A stretch of 64,000 bases of DNA from Cannabis sativa (Eukaryota; Streptophyta; Magnoliopsida; Rosales; Cannabaceae): assembly GCF_029168945.1 (NCBI RefSeq), contig NC_083605.1, forward strand, positions 37,895,280-37,959,279, given 5' to 3'. Positions 11,488-23,352 of this stretch are shown in pieces. Numbering within the stretch: position 1 is the first letter of the stretch; each line of letters opens with the position of its first letter. A model generated the notes under the pieces. It was given only the letters and a program-made list of their open reading frames with translations. It did no database searches and was not told the DNA's origin. The position numbers were made by a program, and so were the translations under genes.

Positions 11488-12589
11488 CCTCGCAGGCAGC
11501 AAGCAAAAAAAATTCCCATATCTTGACCATTTCGAACCCAAATGGTCCCAAACTTTCCAGACCTCCTACATAGGTCCCAAATGACCATTCCAAGGCCTCA
11601 AACCTACCCAGAAACCTCACAAGCAAATTTCACCATTGAAGACCAAGCTTTGAGTTCAAGAACTCAAACTTGGTTAAACCCACTAGCATGCACCCTAGCC
11701 TAGTTAATTCTACTTAACTAAGCATTAAAACACCTCTGCAAACTAACAATAACATCCAGCAAATATACAGAAAACAAAACATGGCATTTTCTCACAAAAT
11801 CATCAATTTTCACACATAAATTAAAAGCTTGAACAACCTAGCTACTCATGCTTCAAATAACTCATTTATCATCAAAAATCATGCTTGAATCCATAAACTA
11901 ACAACAAAATTACAGCAGCAAGAACACTTCACAATCACATGCATTTTCAACACTTTTCATCATTTTTTTCCAAGAAATTTAAAGAGAAATGAACAAGGAA
12001 GCACATACCACAACAAGGGATCACAATTAGGATGAATTAGCTTTGAGAATTGAAGGAAAAACCCAGCTTTAGCACCCCAAATTCCCAGCCGAAAAGAGAG
12101 AAAAAGAGAGAGAGTTTTTTTTGCTTGAATTTTCTATTTTTTTTTTTTCTAAGTTAAATGAGAAATGAGTAAAAAGAGCCTTTACACACTAAATCATTCA
12201 GCCAAATAACATGCATAATTTAAACATTTATTTCATTTATTAAATCATATAAAACAAAATATCATTGGGGCAAAAAGACCATTTTGCCCCTCCATACTAA
12301 AACCACATACAAAACACTAAAGGGGTATTTTTGGGACATTCTAAATTCCCGGCCATTCCCGACATTCCCAATGTCTAAAACCCGTCCCCAAAATACTAAC
12401 ATACTAAGTTGTGATTTCTACTGAGCCAAACGCCGCGTTCCAAAATACCGGACACCGGAAATGCGAAATATAAAAACTGCTGATAACATAATTATGCATA
12501 TCTGAATTCCATAATAACAATGATAAATTATTTAAATAGCTATAAATAATTTCCTGATTAACATAAATAACTGCTAATTTCCAAATTAA

Positions 12590-14165
12590 CTAAGCGGGCT
12601 TTACAACTATCCCCCCCTTAAAAAGGATTTCGTCCCCGAAATCTAACCTGAATAACTCTGGATATTGAGCTCGCATATCTGATTCTAGCTCCCAAGTGGC
12701 TTCTTCCACCTTACTGTTTCTCCAGAGAACCTTGACCAACGCTATGGTCTTATTCCGAAGGACTTTATCCTTTCTATCCAGATCCGCACCGGGCCGTTCC
12801 TCATAGGACATATCCGATCGAAGCTGAAGGCTCTCATAACTGATTATATGAGAGGGGTCTGAAACGTATTTTCTCAACATTGAGACATGAAATACGTTGT
12901 GCACTGCTGATAAAGCTGGAGGCAATGCTAACCGATATGCCACTTGACCTATCTTCTCGAGAATCTCGAAAGGTCCTGTAAATCTAGGGCATAACTTGCC
13001 TATTTTCCCGAAACGTTTAATCCCCTTCATCGGAGATACTCGCAAAAACACATGGTCCCCTACTCGGAACTCAACATCTCGACGTTTCGGATCTGCATAA
13101 CTCTTCTGTCTGCTCTGGGAGGCAAGCATTCTAGCTTTAATCTTCTCTATTGCCTCATTGGTCCGCTGAACTGACTCCGGACCTAGATATTTCCTCTCCC
13201 CGTCTCATCCCGTGGATAGGGGATCTACATTTCCTACCGTACAACAGTTCATAGGGTGCCATCCCTATCGTACTCCGATAATCGTTGTTATATGAGAACT
13301 CTACTAACGGTAGGTATTTATTCCATGAACCCTCAAAGTCCATAACACGGTGCTCTCGGCATGTCCTCCAATATCCGAATTGTCCTTTCTGACCGACCAT
13401 CCGTCCGAGGATGGAATGCTGTACTGAATTTTAGCTTTGTACCCATTGCCCGTTGCAAACTTTGCCAAAATTTGGAGGTGAATTTCGGATCCCTGTCCGA
13501 AACTATAGACTTCGGTACCCCGTGAAGTCTCACTATTTCCCTGACATATAACTCTGCCAACTGATCCACTGTAAACGTCGTTCTGACCGGCAGAAAATGA
13601 GCAGATTTCGTAAATCGGTCCACCACTACCCAGATGGAATCATACATACCCGTGGTCCTAGGTAACCCGACCACAAAATCCATAGTAATATCCTCCCATT
13701 TCCATTCTGGTAGGGTTAGAGGCTGCAACAACCCTGCTGGTCTCTGATGTTCAGCCTTGATCTGCTGACACGTGAGGCATCTCGAAACGAATTCTACCAA
13801 ATTCTTCTTCATACCGCTCCACCAGAAGTACGGTTTCAAATCTTGGTACATCTTGGTGGTGCCGGATGTAGAGAATATGGAGTAGAATGAGCCTCCTCAA
13901 AGATCTCATTCCTCAAGTCCATACTGTTCGGGACGCAAACCCTGGCTTTATACAAAAGCATCCCACTATCTGACACTGAAAAGTCCTTGGCTTGACCAGC
14001 CAATACCTCATCTCGGATCTTCACTAACTCCGGATCTGTCGTCTGAGCAACCTTTATTCTTTCTAACAGATCAGATTGCAGCGTTAAGTTGTGTAGCTGA
14101 CCTACCACAAACTCAATGCTGGACCTGACCATATCCTCTGCTAGCTGAGGTGAGATCTGAACCAT
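12590..14165 (-). pseudogene. pol: Integrase with chromodomain (Tekay pol, 3' part)
   Basis: Inserts the cDNA into the chromosome. In minus-strand order: the zinc-binding N-terminus (13836-14000, EEAHSTPYSLHP and later CLTCQQIK), the catalytic core (ITMDFVVGLP first Asp, SIVSDRDPKF second Asp, SERTI catalytic Glu; 13333-13700), then a GPF/GTY-type module (FTGPFEILEKIG) and a chromodomain (LVKVLWRN, EEATWELE, YPELF; about 12620-12850). The chromodomain type is that of Tekay/Del chromoviruses. The frame is broken near 13858, 13335 and 13208. Two of these breaks are single missing bases at CCCGG and CAG. The last frame runs through the PPT and stops a few codons inside the LTR. Length without breaks is normal for the family. 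Confidence 0.9.
12606..12620 (-). other. Polypurine tract (PPT)
   Basis: On the minus strand TAAGGGGGGGATAGT, directly before the 3' LTR. It primes plus-strand DNA synthesis in reverse transcription. Position and composition are canonical. Confidence 0.9.
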
Positions 14166-14166
14166 G

Positions 14167-14577
14167 CTAGCTACCTGCCCGGCCCCTTTCTACTCGGGGC
14201 ATCGGCCACAACATTGGCTTTTCCGGATGATAGAGGATCTCGCAATCATAATCCTTCACTAACTCCAACCAACGCCTCTGTCTCATGTTCAAATCTTTCT
14301 GAGTAAAGAAATACTTGAGACTTTTATGGTCGGTATAGATCTCGCACTTCTCACCATACAAGTAATGCCGCCAAATCTTCAGTGCAAAAACCACTGCGGC
14401 CAATTCTAAATCATGAGTCGGGTATCGCTGTTCATAATCCTTTAACTGACGGGAGGCGTAAGCGATAACCCGATCGGCTTGCATCAATACGCACCCCAAA
14501 CCCTGTTTGGATGCGTCACAATAGACCACGAACTTCTCCTCGTCCGAAGGCAAAGCTAGTACCGGAGCAGTAATCAA
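14167..14577 (-). pseudogene. pol: RNase H domain (Tekay pol)
   Basis: Degrades the RNA strand of the RNA-DNA hybrid during reverse transcription. Motifs in order: [12 protein letters not shown] with the first catalytic Asp, [13 protein letters not shown] with the catalytic Glu, [11 protein letters not shown] with the next Asp, and the following [12 protein letters not shown] linker. An in-frame TGA at about 14588 separates it from the RT in the same frame. The C-terminal linker, normally [16 protein letters not shown], is shifted near 14217 and 14180; the second slip is a missing base that would complete CCAGG. Otherwise complete. Confidence 0.9.
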
Positions 14578-14586
14578 CCTCTCGCT

Positions 14587-15782
14587 TCACTCACGAAAAC
14601 TAGCTTCGCATTTATCCGACCGGATAAATCGCCGATTCTTCTTTGTAAGGTCGGTTAGGGGCATTGAAATTTTGGAGAACCCCTCCACGAACCTACGGTA
14701 AGACCCAGCTAATCCCAAAAAGCTTCTGATCTCTGTCACTGTCTTCGGTCTCGGCCAATCCCTGACGGATTCAATCTTCCCGGGATCCACCTTGATCCCA
14801 TCTTTACTCACTATGTGCCCTAGGAAGGACACCTGAGACAACCAGAACTCACATTTCTTGAACTTGGCGTAGAGTCTATGTTCTCGAAGTCGTTGCAGTA
14901 CCATCTGAAGATGTAACTCATGCTCCTCTTCTGACTGAGAGTACACGAGGATGTCGTCGATAAACACAATTACACAGATATCGAGGAAATCCTTAAATAC
15001 TCTATTCATCAGGTCCATGAATGCTGCAGGAGCGTTGGTTAGTCCGAATGACATAACCAGAACTCGTAGTGTCCATACCTAGTGCGGAAAGCCGTCTTTG
15101 GAATGTCCTCCTCTCGGATCCTCAATCGATGATAACCCGAACGGAGATCAATCTTAGAAAAGACCGTCTTCCCCTGAAGCTGATCGAACAAGTCATCGAT
15201 CCTAGGTAATGGATATTTATTCTTCACCGTCAGCTTGTTCAACTCTCTGTAGTCGATGCACATCCTCATAGAGCCATCCTTCTTCTTCACGAACAAAACC
15301 GGGGCTCCCCAAGGTGACACACTGGGCCGAATGAACCCTATGTCAAGCAACCCCTGGAGCTGAATCTTTAACTCCTTAAGTTCAGCTGGAGCCATCCTAT
15401 ACGGGGCTTTAGAAACCGGATCCACCCCTGGTGCCAAGTCAATCACGAAGTCAATCTCCCGCTGAGGTGGTAACCCTGGAAGTTCTTCGGGAAAAACGTC
15501 CAAAAATTCCCGAACCACGCTGATGTCCTCTGGCCGAATGGTGTCTGGCCGAGTGGTGTCCACCACCACGGCCAGAAACCCTAAGCACCCACCGTGCAAT
15601 AATTCTCTCGCTGACATAGCCGAGATCACCGGGATCCGAGATCCCTGAACCGAACCCACAAATACGAACGGTTCTTCACTTTCTGGTTGGAAGACCACCA
15701 TCTTCCTCTTGCAATCAATGCTCGCCGAATATTTAGATAGGAAATCCATTCCTAAAATAATATCGAATTCGACTAAGCTCAT
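14587..15782 (-). pseudogene. pol: Reverse transcriptase (Tekay pol)
   Basis: Copies element RNA to DNA. From 15782: the protease end ([11 protein letters not shown]), a linker, then RT motifs [41 protein letters not shown] and [11 protein letters not shown], then after a break [12 protein letters not shown], the active site [10 protein letters not shown] (about 14953-14964; FIDD replaces YVDD as is usual in chromoviruses), and [11 protein letters not shown]. One base is missing at 15060: the plus strand reads CCAGAACTCG where CCAGGAACTCG restores the frame, a CCWGG site. The sequence is otherwise highly conserved, which suggests recent activity. Confidence 0.92.
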
Positions 15783-15813
15783 CTCTATCGATCGGCGCTC
15801 AACTCTCTACCAT

Positions 15814-17282
15814 CTATCCCGATCGGCATAGACCTAATCCACCTATTGGAGATAACCAATTCTCCGCCTGTAACGTGGTTCCAAACCCTGACTCATATCT
15901 ATCAAAGGGTCTACCCAACTTACTAGAGACTCTGGCCGCCACATAAGAATGTGTAGCCCCAGAATCAAACAGCACTGAATAAAACGAGTCGTTAATAAGA
16001 ATCTGACCTGTAACAACTGATGGGCTGGCATCTGCATCAGCCTGCGTGATCGCGAATACCCTGGCTGGAGTGGGCATCGCTGGAGCTCTCGGTGCCTCTG
16101 GCCGGAGCTGGGGACATTCCCTCTTGAAGTGCCCGGGCATGCCACAATGAAAGCATCCCTGCCCCTTGCACTCTCCCCGATGATGCCTCTTGCAGATAGG
16201 GCACTCGGGATAGGAGAAGCGAGTCTCATTACCACCAGGACGACTCCCTCTCGTTCGGTTCCCCCGAACCTCTTGTTCGGCTCGAGCCGCCGGAAGCGTG
16301 GGTGCCCTCTTCCTCCGATCAATGGCCGAACCACTACTCCCCCGCCGAAACCCGATGCAGAGGGGTAGGAGCTCCGCCACCAACCGAGTACTAGCCGACT
16401 CGACATGCACCCCACCGCGCCCCTCGGCCCGCAAGGCCTTCTCCACCATCTGAGCGTAGGTGGTGCTGTCGTCGGTGGTAATCATCAGGTCATGCCTGAT
16501 CTTGGGATTCAACCCGTCCAGATACTTCTCCTTTCTGCTGAAGTCGGTCGGCACGATACCCGAGGCTAACCTCGCCAACCGGTCAAACTGAGTTGTATAC
16601 TCAGTGACACTCATGTTCTCCCGCTGGGTCAGGTGAACGAATTCCTTTCTCTTGGCGCTTCTAACCGCCTCGTTGTAGTACTTCGCGTTGAAAAGTTCCT
16701 GGAACCTCTCCCAAGTCATGGTGGTGACATCGTGAATCTGAGACACCATGTCCCACCATACCAGGGCATCCTCCTGGAACTGAAATGTGGCGCACACCAC
16801 TCTGTCGTTGCCGGTGACACCCATAAAGTTCAAGATTCTGGTGATCACCGTAAGCCACTGCTCGGCTTTCGACACATCTGGACCTCCCAGGAATACCGGA
16901 GGTGCTTGCTTCCGGAACCGCTCATATAAAGGTTCCAATCTGTGGGCCGCCACTACCATCTCGGCACAGGCGGCGGGCAGGTGCCGCTGGAACTACTGGC
17001 ACTGGAACTGCAGGAGCACCCTGCTGGCTCAACCTCTGAAATCTCGAGGTCTTGCTCTTCGATTCTGGCTTGCATCTCCGCAAACCGTAACTCCCAGTTC
17101 GGGGCTCCCTGATCGGCTGGGGGAGCCTGGGCAGCCTGTGGCGGGTTCTCATCACCCCGACCACGAGCCCTGCCTCGGGGACCTCTACCTCGGCCCCTAG
17201 CAGGTGGGGGAAATCGAGCTCCCTCTCCCTGATTCGACCCCACTGAGTTGCCTCGACTCCTGGTAGTCCGCCTGGCGTCCAT
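15814..17282 (-). pseudogene. gag: Gag and protease (Tekay)
   Basis: Gag forms the particle and the aspartic protease cuts the polyprotein. The start at 17282 (MDARRTTRSRG) opens an Arg/Gly/Pro-rich N-terminus; the frame slips near 16955. The core follows (RFRKQAPPVFLGG, AEQWL, FQFQEDALVWW, TYAQMVEKALRAE), then a CCHC knuckle CFHCGMPGHFKREC at about 16114-16155, then protease DSGATHSY at about 15958-15966. A slip near 15789 (GATCGATAGAG where GATCTGATAGAG is expected, a CTG site) separates the protease from the RT frame. No LTR lies inside. The start fits, with about 270 bp of leader to the PBS. The plus-strand frames across this region are shadows. Confidence 0.88.
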
Positions 17283-17548
17283 CTAGTTAGAACCGCCTGC
17301 GAAACCAAGAGTTGGCATATCAGGTCGTATTCAAGGCGAGCTTACTAATGCCGCTTAATTTGGAAATTAGAAACGAAACATGCGCCTATTCTACTATCAG
17401 GCTACTAACATGCTTCCTAACAGGCTTTTCTTTTTCATAACTAAATAAAATAAACTACTAAAGCAATAAAGGCTTACTGAACCGTGAACCGAGCTAACTG
17501 CTGATGATGATTGTACATGTCGTGACGATCTTCGGAAGACAACCTGGC

Positions 17549-17561
17549 GGCTCTGATACCA
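17549..17561 (-). other. Primer binding site, initiator tRNA-Met
   Basis: On the minus strand TGGTATCAGAGCC, complementary to the 3' end of plant initiator tRNA-Met, three bases inside the 5' LTR. This is the usual primer in Tekay/Del elements. Confidence 0.95.
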
Positions 17562-17564
17562 AAT

Positions 17565-19791
17565 TGTAACACCCTAACTAACTTAGGCGTATTACGTGAT
17601 TTTTAAACGTACTGTGCAGCTCGTTGCTAATCAACGAGGTTTATGGAAAAACGTGATTAATTAAAATTTTGCTTTTTCATTAAACTTATAAACCATTTTA
17701 CCAAAAAGTCTCGGGATCCCGATTTATAAAAATATTTACAAACGTTTTCACTATTCAACTTTTACATCAAAATGAGGTCATCTAACGACCGTTACAAAAT
17801 CTCGGCCCCGTCGTCCCGAGGATCGTACGCTCCAGTGCCTAACCGCCCCGACATGTACTATCCCATAAGCTCGCTCACGGTCCATCAAAGAATCGCCTTG
17901 CCTTTACCTACACAAGCAACGCAAACTGTGAGTCGACAGACTCAGTAAGAAAAGCATAATAATATCATACATAAAACTGACTGCCGTGTCCAACACGATA
18001 CTGAGTCCCGCTACTGCCATGTCCAACATGGTACTGAGCACTACTGCCATGTCCAACATGGTACTGAGTTTTGAACGTTCAGGGGACGGCACTATTGACA
18101 AGTATCCTCCTGATCGGTCGAACCGGTCATACTCCGGCGCTGGTCATACTCCACCTGTACCGACGGGATAGGTCAATAGCATCGAACCACCAACCAGTGT
18201 CACTGATCGGTCGAACCGGTCATACTCCGCCGCTTGGTCATACTCCACCGTACCGACGTGATAGGGTTGGGTGGTTCGAAGCCTAAATACATATCTAATG
18301 TAAACTAACAGCTTCCTACATGCACGCTAAACATGTAAACTACATATGCATACCGTTATACTAATCTTACCGGATTCCGATTTCGGTGTGTGCCGTCAAC
18401 CCGACCGGAACCGAAGCCGAACTACGGACATCGGCTCCTAAACCATAAAAACCACAACACTATAAGTGACACGCTAAATCACTTCCCGGGGACTAAAACT
18501 CGAAACTAAAAGTTTCCCTATCGATGAAAAGCATGGCAATACCCCTACGAACCCAAAAACGAGGAAAACTAGGGTTCTGAAAAATCCCCCATCCGAAGTC
18601 CGGTTGCCCAACCGAATTCCGGTTACTGAAAATCTGAACCCCCATCCGGAATTCCGGATGCTCAACCGGAATTCCGGTTCCTCGCAGGCAGCAACCAAAA
18701 ATTCCCATATCTTGACCATTTCGAACCCAAATGGTCCCAAACTTTCCAGACCTCCTACATAGGTCCCAAATGACCATTCCAAGGCCTCAAACCTACCCAG
18801 AAACCTCACAAGCAAATTTCACCATTGAAGACCAAGCTTTGAGTTCAAGAACTCAAACTTGGTTAAACCCACTAGCATGCACCCTAGCCTAGTTAATTCT
18901 ACTTAACTAAGCATTAAAACACCTCTGCAAACTAACAATAACATCCAGCAAATATACAGAAACAAAACATGGCATTTTCTCACAAAATCATCAATTTTCA
19001 CATATAAATTAAAAGCTTGAACAACCTAGCTACTCATGCTTCAAATAACTCATTTATCATCAAAAATCATGCTTGAATCCATAAACTAACAACAAAATTA
19101 CAGCAGCAAGAACACTTCACAATCACATGCATTTTCAACACTTTTCATCATTTTTTTCCAAGAAATTTAAAGAGAAATGAACAAGGAAGCACATACCACA
19201 ACAAGGGATCACAATTAGGATGAATTAGCTTTGAGAATTGAAGGAAAAACCCAGCTTTAGCACCCCAAATTCCCAGCCGAAAAGAGAGAAAAAGAGAGAG
19301 AGTTTTTTTTGCTTGAATTTTCTATTTTTTTTTTCTAAGTTAAATGAGAAATGAGTAAAAAGAGCCTTTACACACTAAATCATTCAGCCAAATAACATGC
19401 ATAATTTAAACATTTATTTCATTTATTAAATCATATAAAACAAAATATCATTGGGGCAAAAAGACCATTTTGCCCCTCCATACTAAAACCACATACAAAA
19501 CACTAAAGGGGTATTTTTGGGACATTCTAAATTCCCGGCCATTCCCGACATTCCCAATGTCTAAAACCCGTCCCCAAAATACTAACATACTAAGTTGTGA
19601 TTTCTACTGAGCCAAACGCCGCGTTCCAAAATACCGGACACCGGAAATGCGAAATATAAAAACTGCTGATAACATAATTATGCATATCTGAATTCCATAA
19701 TAACAATGATAAATTATTTAAATAGCTATAAATAATTTCCTGATTAACATAAATAACTGCTAATTTCCAAATTAACTAAGCGGGCTTTACA
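17565..19791 (-). repeat. 5' LTR of the Tekay element
   Basis: 2227 bp, same ends as the left LTR, followed by the duplicated ACCCA. Differences from the left LTR cluster in 17800-18690: TACCTGG has become TACCGG, TTTCAGGTG has become TTTCGGTG, CTCCAGCC has become CTCCACC, AACAGGCTT has become AACAGCTT. Most are one- or two-base losses at CAG, CTG or CCG. From 18700 to the end only a handful of differences are visible. It carries the same palindromes and 56-bp repeats as the left LTR. Confidence 0.97.
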
Positions 19792-22320
19792 ACCCATCTT
19801 TACAAGCACTATATGATTAACTCAAAGACATGACCAAAGGTCTGTCTGACCCAAAGTTATTAGACCTAGAACTAGATAGAATAAGGGGATCACCTCTCTC
19901 AACATATATTAATGGACTGCCCCCACCAAAGTTAGAAAGCCAGCTTGGAGGATGTACACTGGAAAAGAAGATCCCCTGGCACACATAAAGTACTTTAAGA
20001 TCCAAACAGATCTCAAAAAAGTAACTAGAGATGTGTGATGCTGGATCTTTCCAACAATCCTATCTAAAATAGCCCAATAGTTGTATTACAAACTGGCCCA
20101 AAGAAAGTTCAACTCTTGGTAGGAATTCACTCAAGAATTCCATACTTAGTTCTTGTCCTCGAGACAAATACCTTCATAGCTAGAAGTCCTTATAAAAATA
20201 AAACAAAGACCATGCAGACTCTTGAAGGAGTACATTTAAAAGTTCATGGTAGAGGCCACTAGGGTCAAAGGACTAATGGAAGAAGGCCGATATATGACCA
20301 TACTTGGAGGTATCTTACAATTGAGTGAATTCTGCAAAGATCTCAGAAGGATCTCAACAAACAACGTGAAAGAGTTCCTTGGGCGAGTTGATGGTTTTAT
20401 AAAGTTTGAAGAAGCTATCTAGAAAGCCTAGACAAAAAGACAGTCCATTATTGGACAGACTCAGGGTGTCATGCAGCCCCAAGTTCTGTCCAACATGCCA
20501 GCTAACACAAGAAATACCAGCTATCCCTCCAATAATAAGAAAAATGGAGGTAAACAAAACAACAATGGCTCTGGCCAAAATAATGGCAAAAAGGGAAAGT
20601 TTAACAAATCCCCTATAGACAAAACAAAACAGAGAAAGAAGAGAAGTATATGTGCTTCACCCTCCTAAAAGAAACTCCCAAAATAATATACATGGCCAAC
20701 CAAGCTATTATCTCATACAAGAAGCGTCCTCCCATCAAGAAGGACATCAACAAAACAAACACCTCTAAATTCTACCGATTTCATAATGATTTCAGTCACG
20801 ACACAAACAAATGCAAGCAACTGAATATGGAGATTGAATTCTTGAGTAGGAAAAAAAATCCTCACCTACGTCGTTATGTGCAGAACAAACAAATTCACGA
20901 GCAGGGTGACCAAAATAGAGACCCAATGCCACTGCCAATGGCGGGTCACCTAGGGTTCTTAATTGGTAGACCCCATATATCAAGCAAAACAAGCAAGGTG
21001 ATACAATGATATGCTTTGACCCTCCGTCATGAGCAAAAAAAGCGACATCCTAGCTATAGAGGAAAGAGATTCCAAGCATCTTAAACTTGGAGAGCCTGCC
21101 ATAACCTTCACAGAGGGAGATGCTTTCTAGGTGAGGTACCCTCATAATGACCCCTAGTAATAATTGCACAAATACGGAACATGACAATTTCTAGGTGCAT
21201 GCTCGACAATGGAGCCTTTTCCAACATTCTTTTCAAATCAACCTATAGAAAGATGGGGCTCCAATTGATAAAGCGAGCAACGTGTACACAACTAATGTAC
21301 GACTTTTTGGTCAAGGCCTTCCACCTTTGGGATACATCCTAGTACATCTAATAGTTGGAGAATGTCCCACAACAAGGACACTGATGGCTTTGTTCGAAGT
21401 GATTGATGTGTCATCAACGTTTAATGCAATGATAGGTCGGCCAGCCCTGTACGACTTGAAGGCAGTAACGTCAATTTACCACCTATGCCTAAAGTTCCCA
21501 ATATGGAATGGGGTAGGAAGCCTAAGGGGAGTTCAAAAATCAACCCAACACTACTACAATGTAGCTTTGTCAGAAGGAATGAAAGAAAAAATGCCTGCCA
21601 AGAGCTTTAACCAAGAGTCCGGCAAAGAGAAATGAAGTTCAGCCCAAAGTAGGAGGCAAACTTAGATCTTTGCTTTAGGGATCCTTCATACAACTTTTGA
21701 CTGGTAGAGGAGTTAGAAGAAGTAGAGACCCCACTCTTTTGACTAGAACATTGAAGATCAAAAAGGGTTTAGTGCTAGAATTAAAATTTCCATTGATTAA
21801 ATTTCTAAAGGCAAACCTCGATGTCTTTCCCTAGTCATATGAAGACATGGTGGGAATAGACCCATCTGTAATGACTTTATAATTGAAGCTTTCTACCAGC
21901 TCTGGGTATCCAATCCTATCTTGGCGCCTGAACCAAATAACAAGTGGAGGGTATGCATAGATTTTACTGACATGAATAAGGCGTGTCCAAAGGACTACTC
22001 CCACTTCTAAGGATCAACTAGCTAGTACATGATACAGCTGGTCATGAGATCCTAAGCTTCATAGATTCGTATACAGGTTATAACCAAATAGAAATGTATC
22101 CACCAGTCAAAGAACATACGAGTTTCATGATGGCCGTTGGCCTATACTGCTACAAAATTATGCCTTTTGGACTAAAAAATGCAAGGGATACTTATAAGAG
22201 ACTTGTAAATAAGATGTTCGAAGATCTTATTGGTCGTAACATGGAAGTATATGTAAGCGACATGTTGGTCAAGTCTAAAAAGGTTGGGCCCGCATAAAGG
22301 ACTTGAACGAATGCTTCAAA
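19792..22320 (+). pseudogene. Tat3 element: gag, protease and RT start (decayed)
   Basis: Continuation of Tat3 after the Tekay insertion. Read across many stops: gag end (NNVKEFLGRVDGFIKFEEAI at about 20365), the zinc-region successor KFYRFHNDFSHDTNKC (20767), YVQNKQ, protease RCMLDNGAFSNILF with the Asp (about 21200), the pre-RT linker (LKANLDVFP), a shortened VGIDPSV stretch joined to FIIEAF, then WRVCIDFTDMNKACPKDY and GLKNARDTYKRLVNKMFEDL. It closely resembles the RT of Tat2. It lacks some codons between VGIDPSV and FIIEAF and stops abruptly at 22320, where the LTR of copia C begins. Non-functional. Confidence 0.75.
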
Positions 22321-23352
22321 TGTTGGGAATATTTACTAGGATCTAGATTTACTAACAATTATGTGGATTAACATCCTAAATATGAATGTCTCTAAAACAA
22401 TGAAATAAAACACACAAGAGATTAGAAAACTTTACATTTGTTGCAGAGTACTATCAAGATCTGAGCTTGGATCTCTTTCTCTCCTTCGGGTTGGTTACCA
22501 CCATCCTACTCACTATGATTCAGTACTTGACTTGCTATGTGTGGGCATGACACTCTTTCACACTATATGCTCAAATTGAATGAATAACAATGAAGGAGGT
22601 TTGAAATCACTATAAAAGGTGTCTCTCATCTACTAGTTGTCAGATAATGAAAACTAGATTTTGGTAGGTTGAACATCAAGTGGATGAGTGAGAGCATCAT
22701 GTTCCTTTTATAGTGTTTCAACTAGGGCTTACAGTTGTATTATATGGATTAAAAAAGAAAAAAATATTAGGCAAAATTCACTTAATGGCCGGCTATGAAG
22801 TGGACGAGTTTCTAGTTACAATTTTGGCACTTTATTTCAACTAATTATTCTTCTTTCAATAATACTATATTTATTTATTAATTATAATTAATTATCAAAA
22901 AAAAAAAAAATTCATTTATATTATTTATTAATTAGACCATACAAAGTCTCTTAATTAATAAATTGACCCCAAAACTTGTTTTCTTCACAATTAAGCTCTT
23001 GCTTAGTGAAAATTCTTAAATAAGACATAGTTTAATTTTAGAATTATAATTGATTAATTAAAATCAATTAACTGAGTCTACAAGCAGAATTATCTCAACT
23101 AGGGAGGAGACCATGGGCCTATATAACCGAGCTTTCAATAAGTAGATCTAGAATTCTACTATGCTGACGACACTATAATCATAAACAAATATATACACTT
23201 ACATTTGTTCTGGAGTCAATAGAATTTATACATTAAACTTAATCATAAAATAAATCATGTGAACCATGCAACATAGAATGATTTCTGATCTTTATTAATT
23301 AGTAAATCTGATTAAATTGAAATGGGTTTTATTTAGGGAAAAAAGTCCAACA
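22321..23352 (-). repeat. LTR of Ty1/copia family, copy C (3' LTR)
   Basis: About 1.03 kb, reading TGTTGGGAAT...AAAGTCCAACA on the plus strand. It shares AGGATCTAGATTTACTA, AACATCCTAA and ATTTAGGG blocks with copies A, B and D, but is shorter. A PPT complement follows immediately at 23353, so this is the 3' LTR of a minus-strand copy. It cuts Tat3 at 22320. Confidence 0.85.

Larger units (their letters stand above)
10363..12605 (-). repeat. 3' LTR of the Tekay element
   Basis: 2243 bp, reading TGTAACACCC...GGGCTTTACA on the plus strand. It starts after target duplication ACCCA and ends next to the PPT. It has two parts: a GC-rich part (about 10560-11490) with three short repeat systems, and an AT-rich part (11500-12605). 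The AT-rich part is almost identical to the right LTR, whereas the GC-rich part differs by many one- and two-base indels. The two large minus-strand open frames at 11267-11626 are not conserved as proteins and are not genes. Confidence 0.97.
10363..19791 (-). mobile_element. Complete Ty3/gypsy chromovirus, Tekay/Del-like
   Basis: A 9.4-kb element on the minus strand: 5' LTR 17565-19791, PBS 17549-17561, gag, protease, RT, RNase H, integrase with chromodomain, PPT 12606-12620, 3' LTR 10363-12605, all flanked by ACCCA. Domain order PR-RT-RH-IN puts it in Ty3/gypsy, and the C-terminal group II chromodomain puts it in the chromoviruses; the iMet PBS and sequence style suit Tekay/Del. Its GC content is well above that of its neighbours, so it is the youngest large insertion here. 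It splits Tat3. The open frames carry several single-base breaks (see findings). Confidence 0.95.

Noticed and set aside
11267..11626. 119- and 96-codon minus-strand frames in the left LTR, repeated at 18474-18815 in the right LTR
   Set aside because: The duplicate exists because LTRs are repeated; frames differ by indels between the LTRs and match no protein domain.
16129..17200. Plus-strand open frames opposite Tekay gag
   Set aside because: Shadows of the GC-rich gag sequence; the minus strand carries the CCHC and protease motifs.
17549..17561. GGCTCTGATACCA considered as part of a tRNA gene
   Set aside because: No cloverleaf or anticodon arm around it; it is the primer site beside the LTR.
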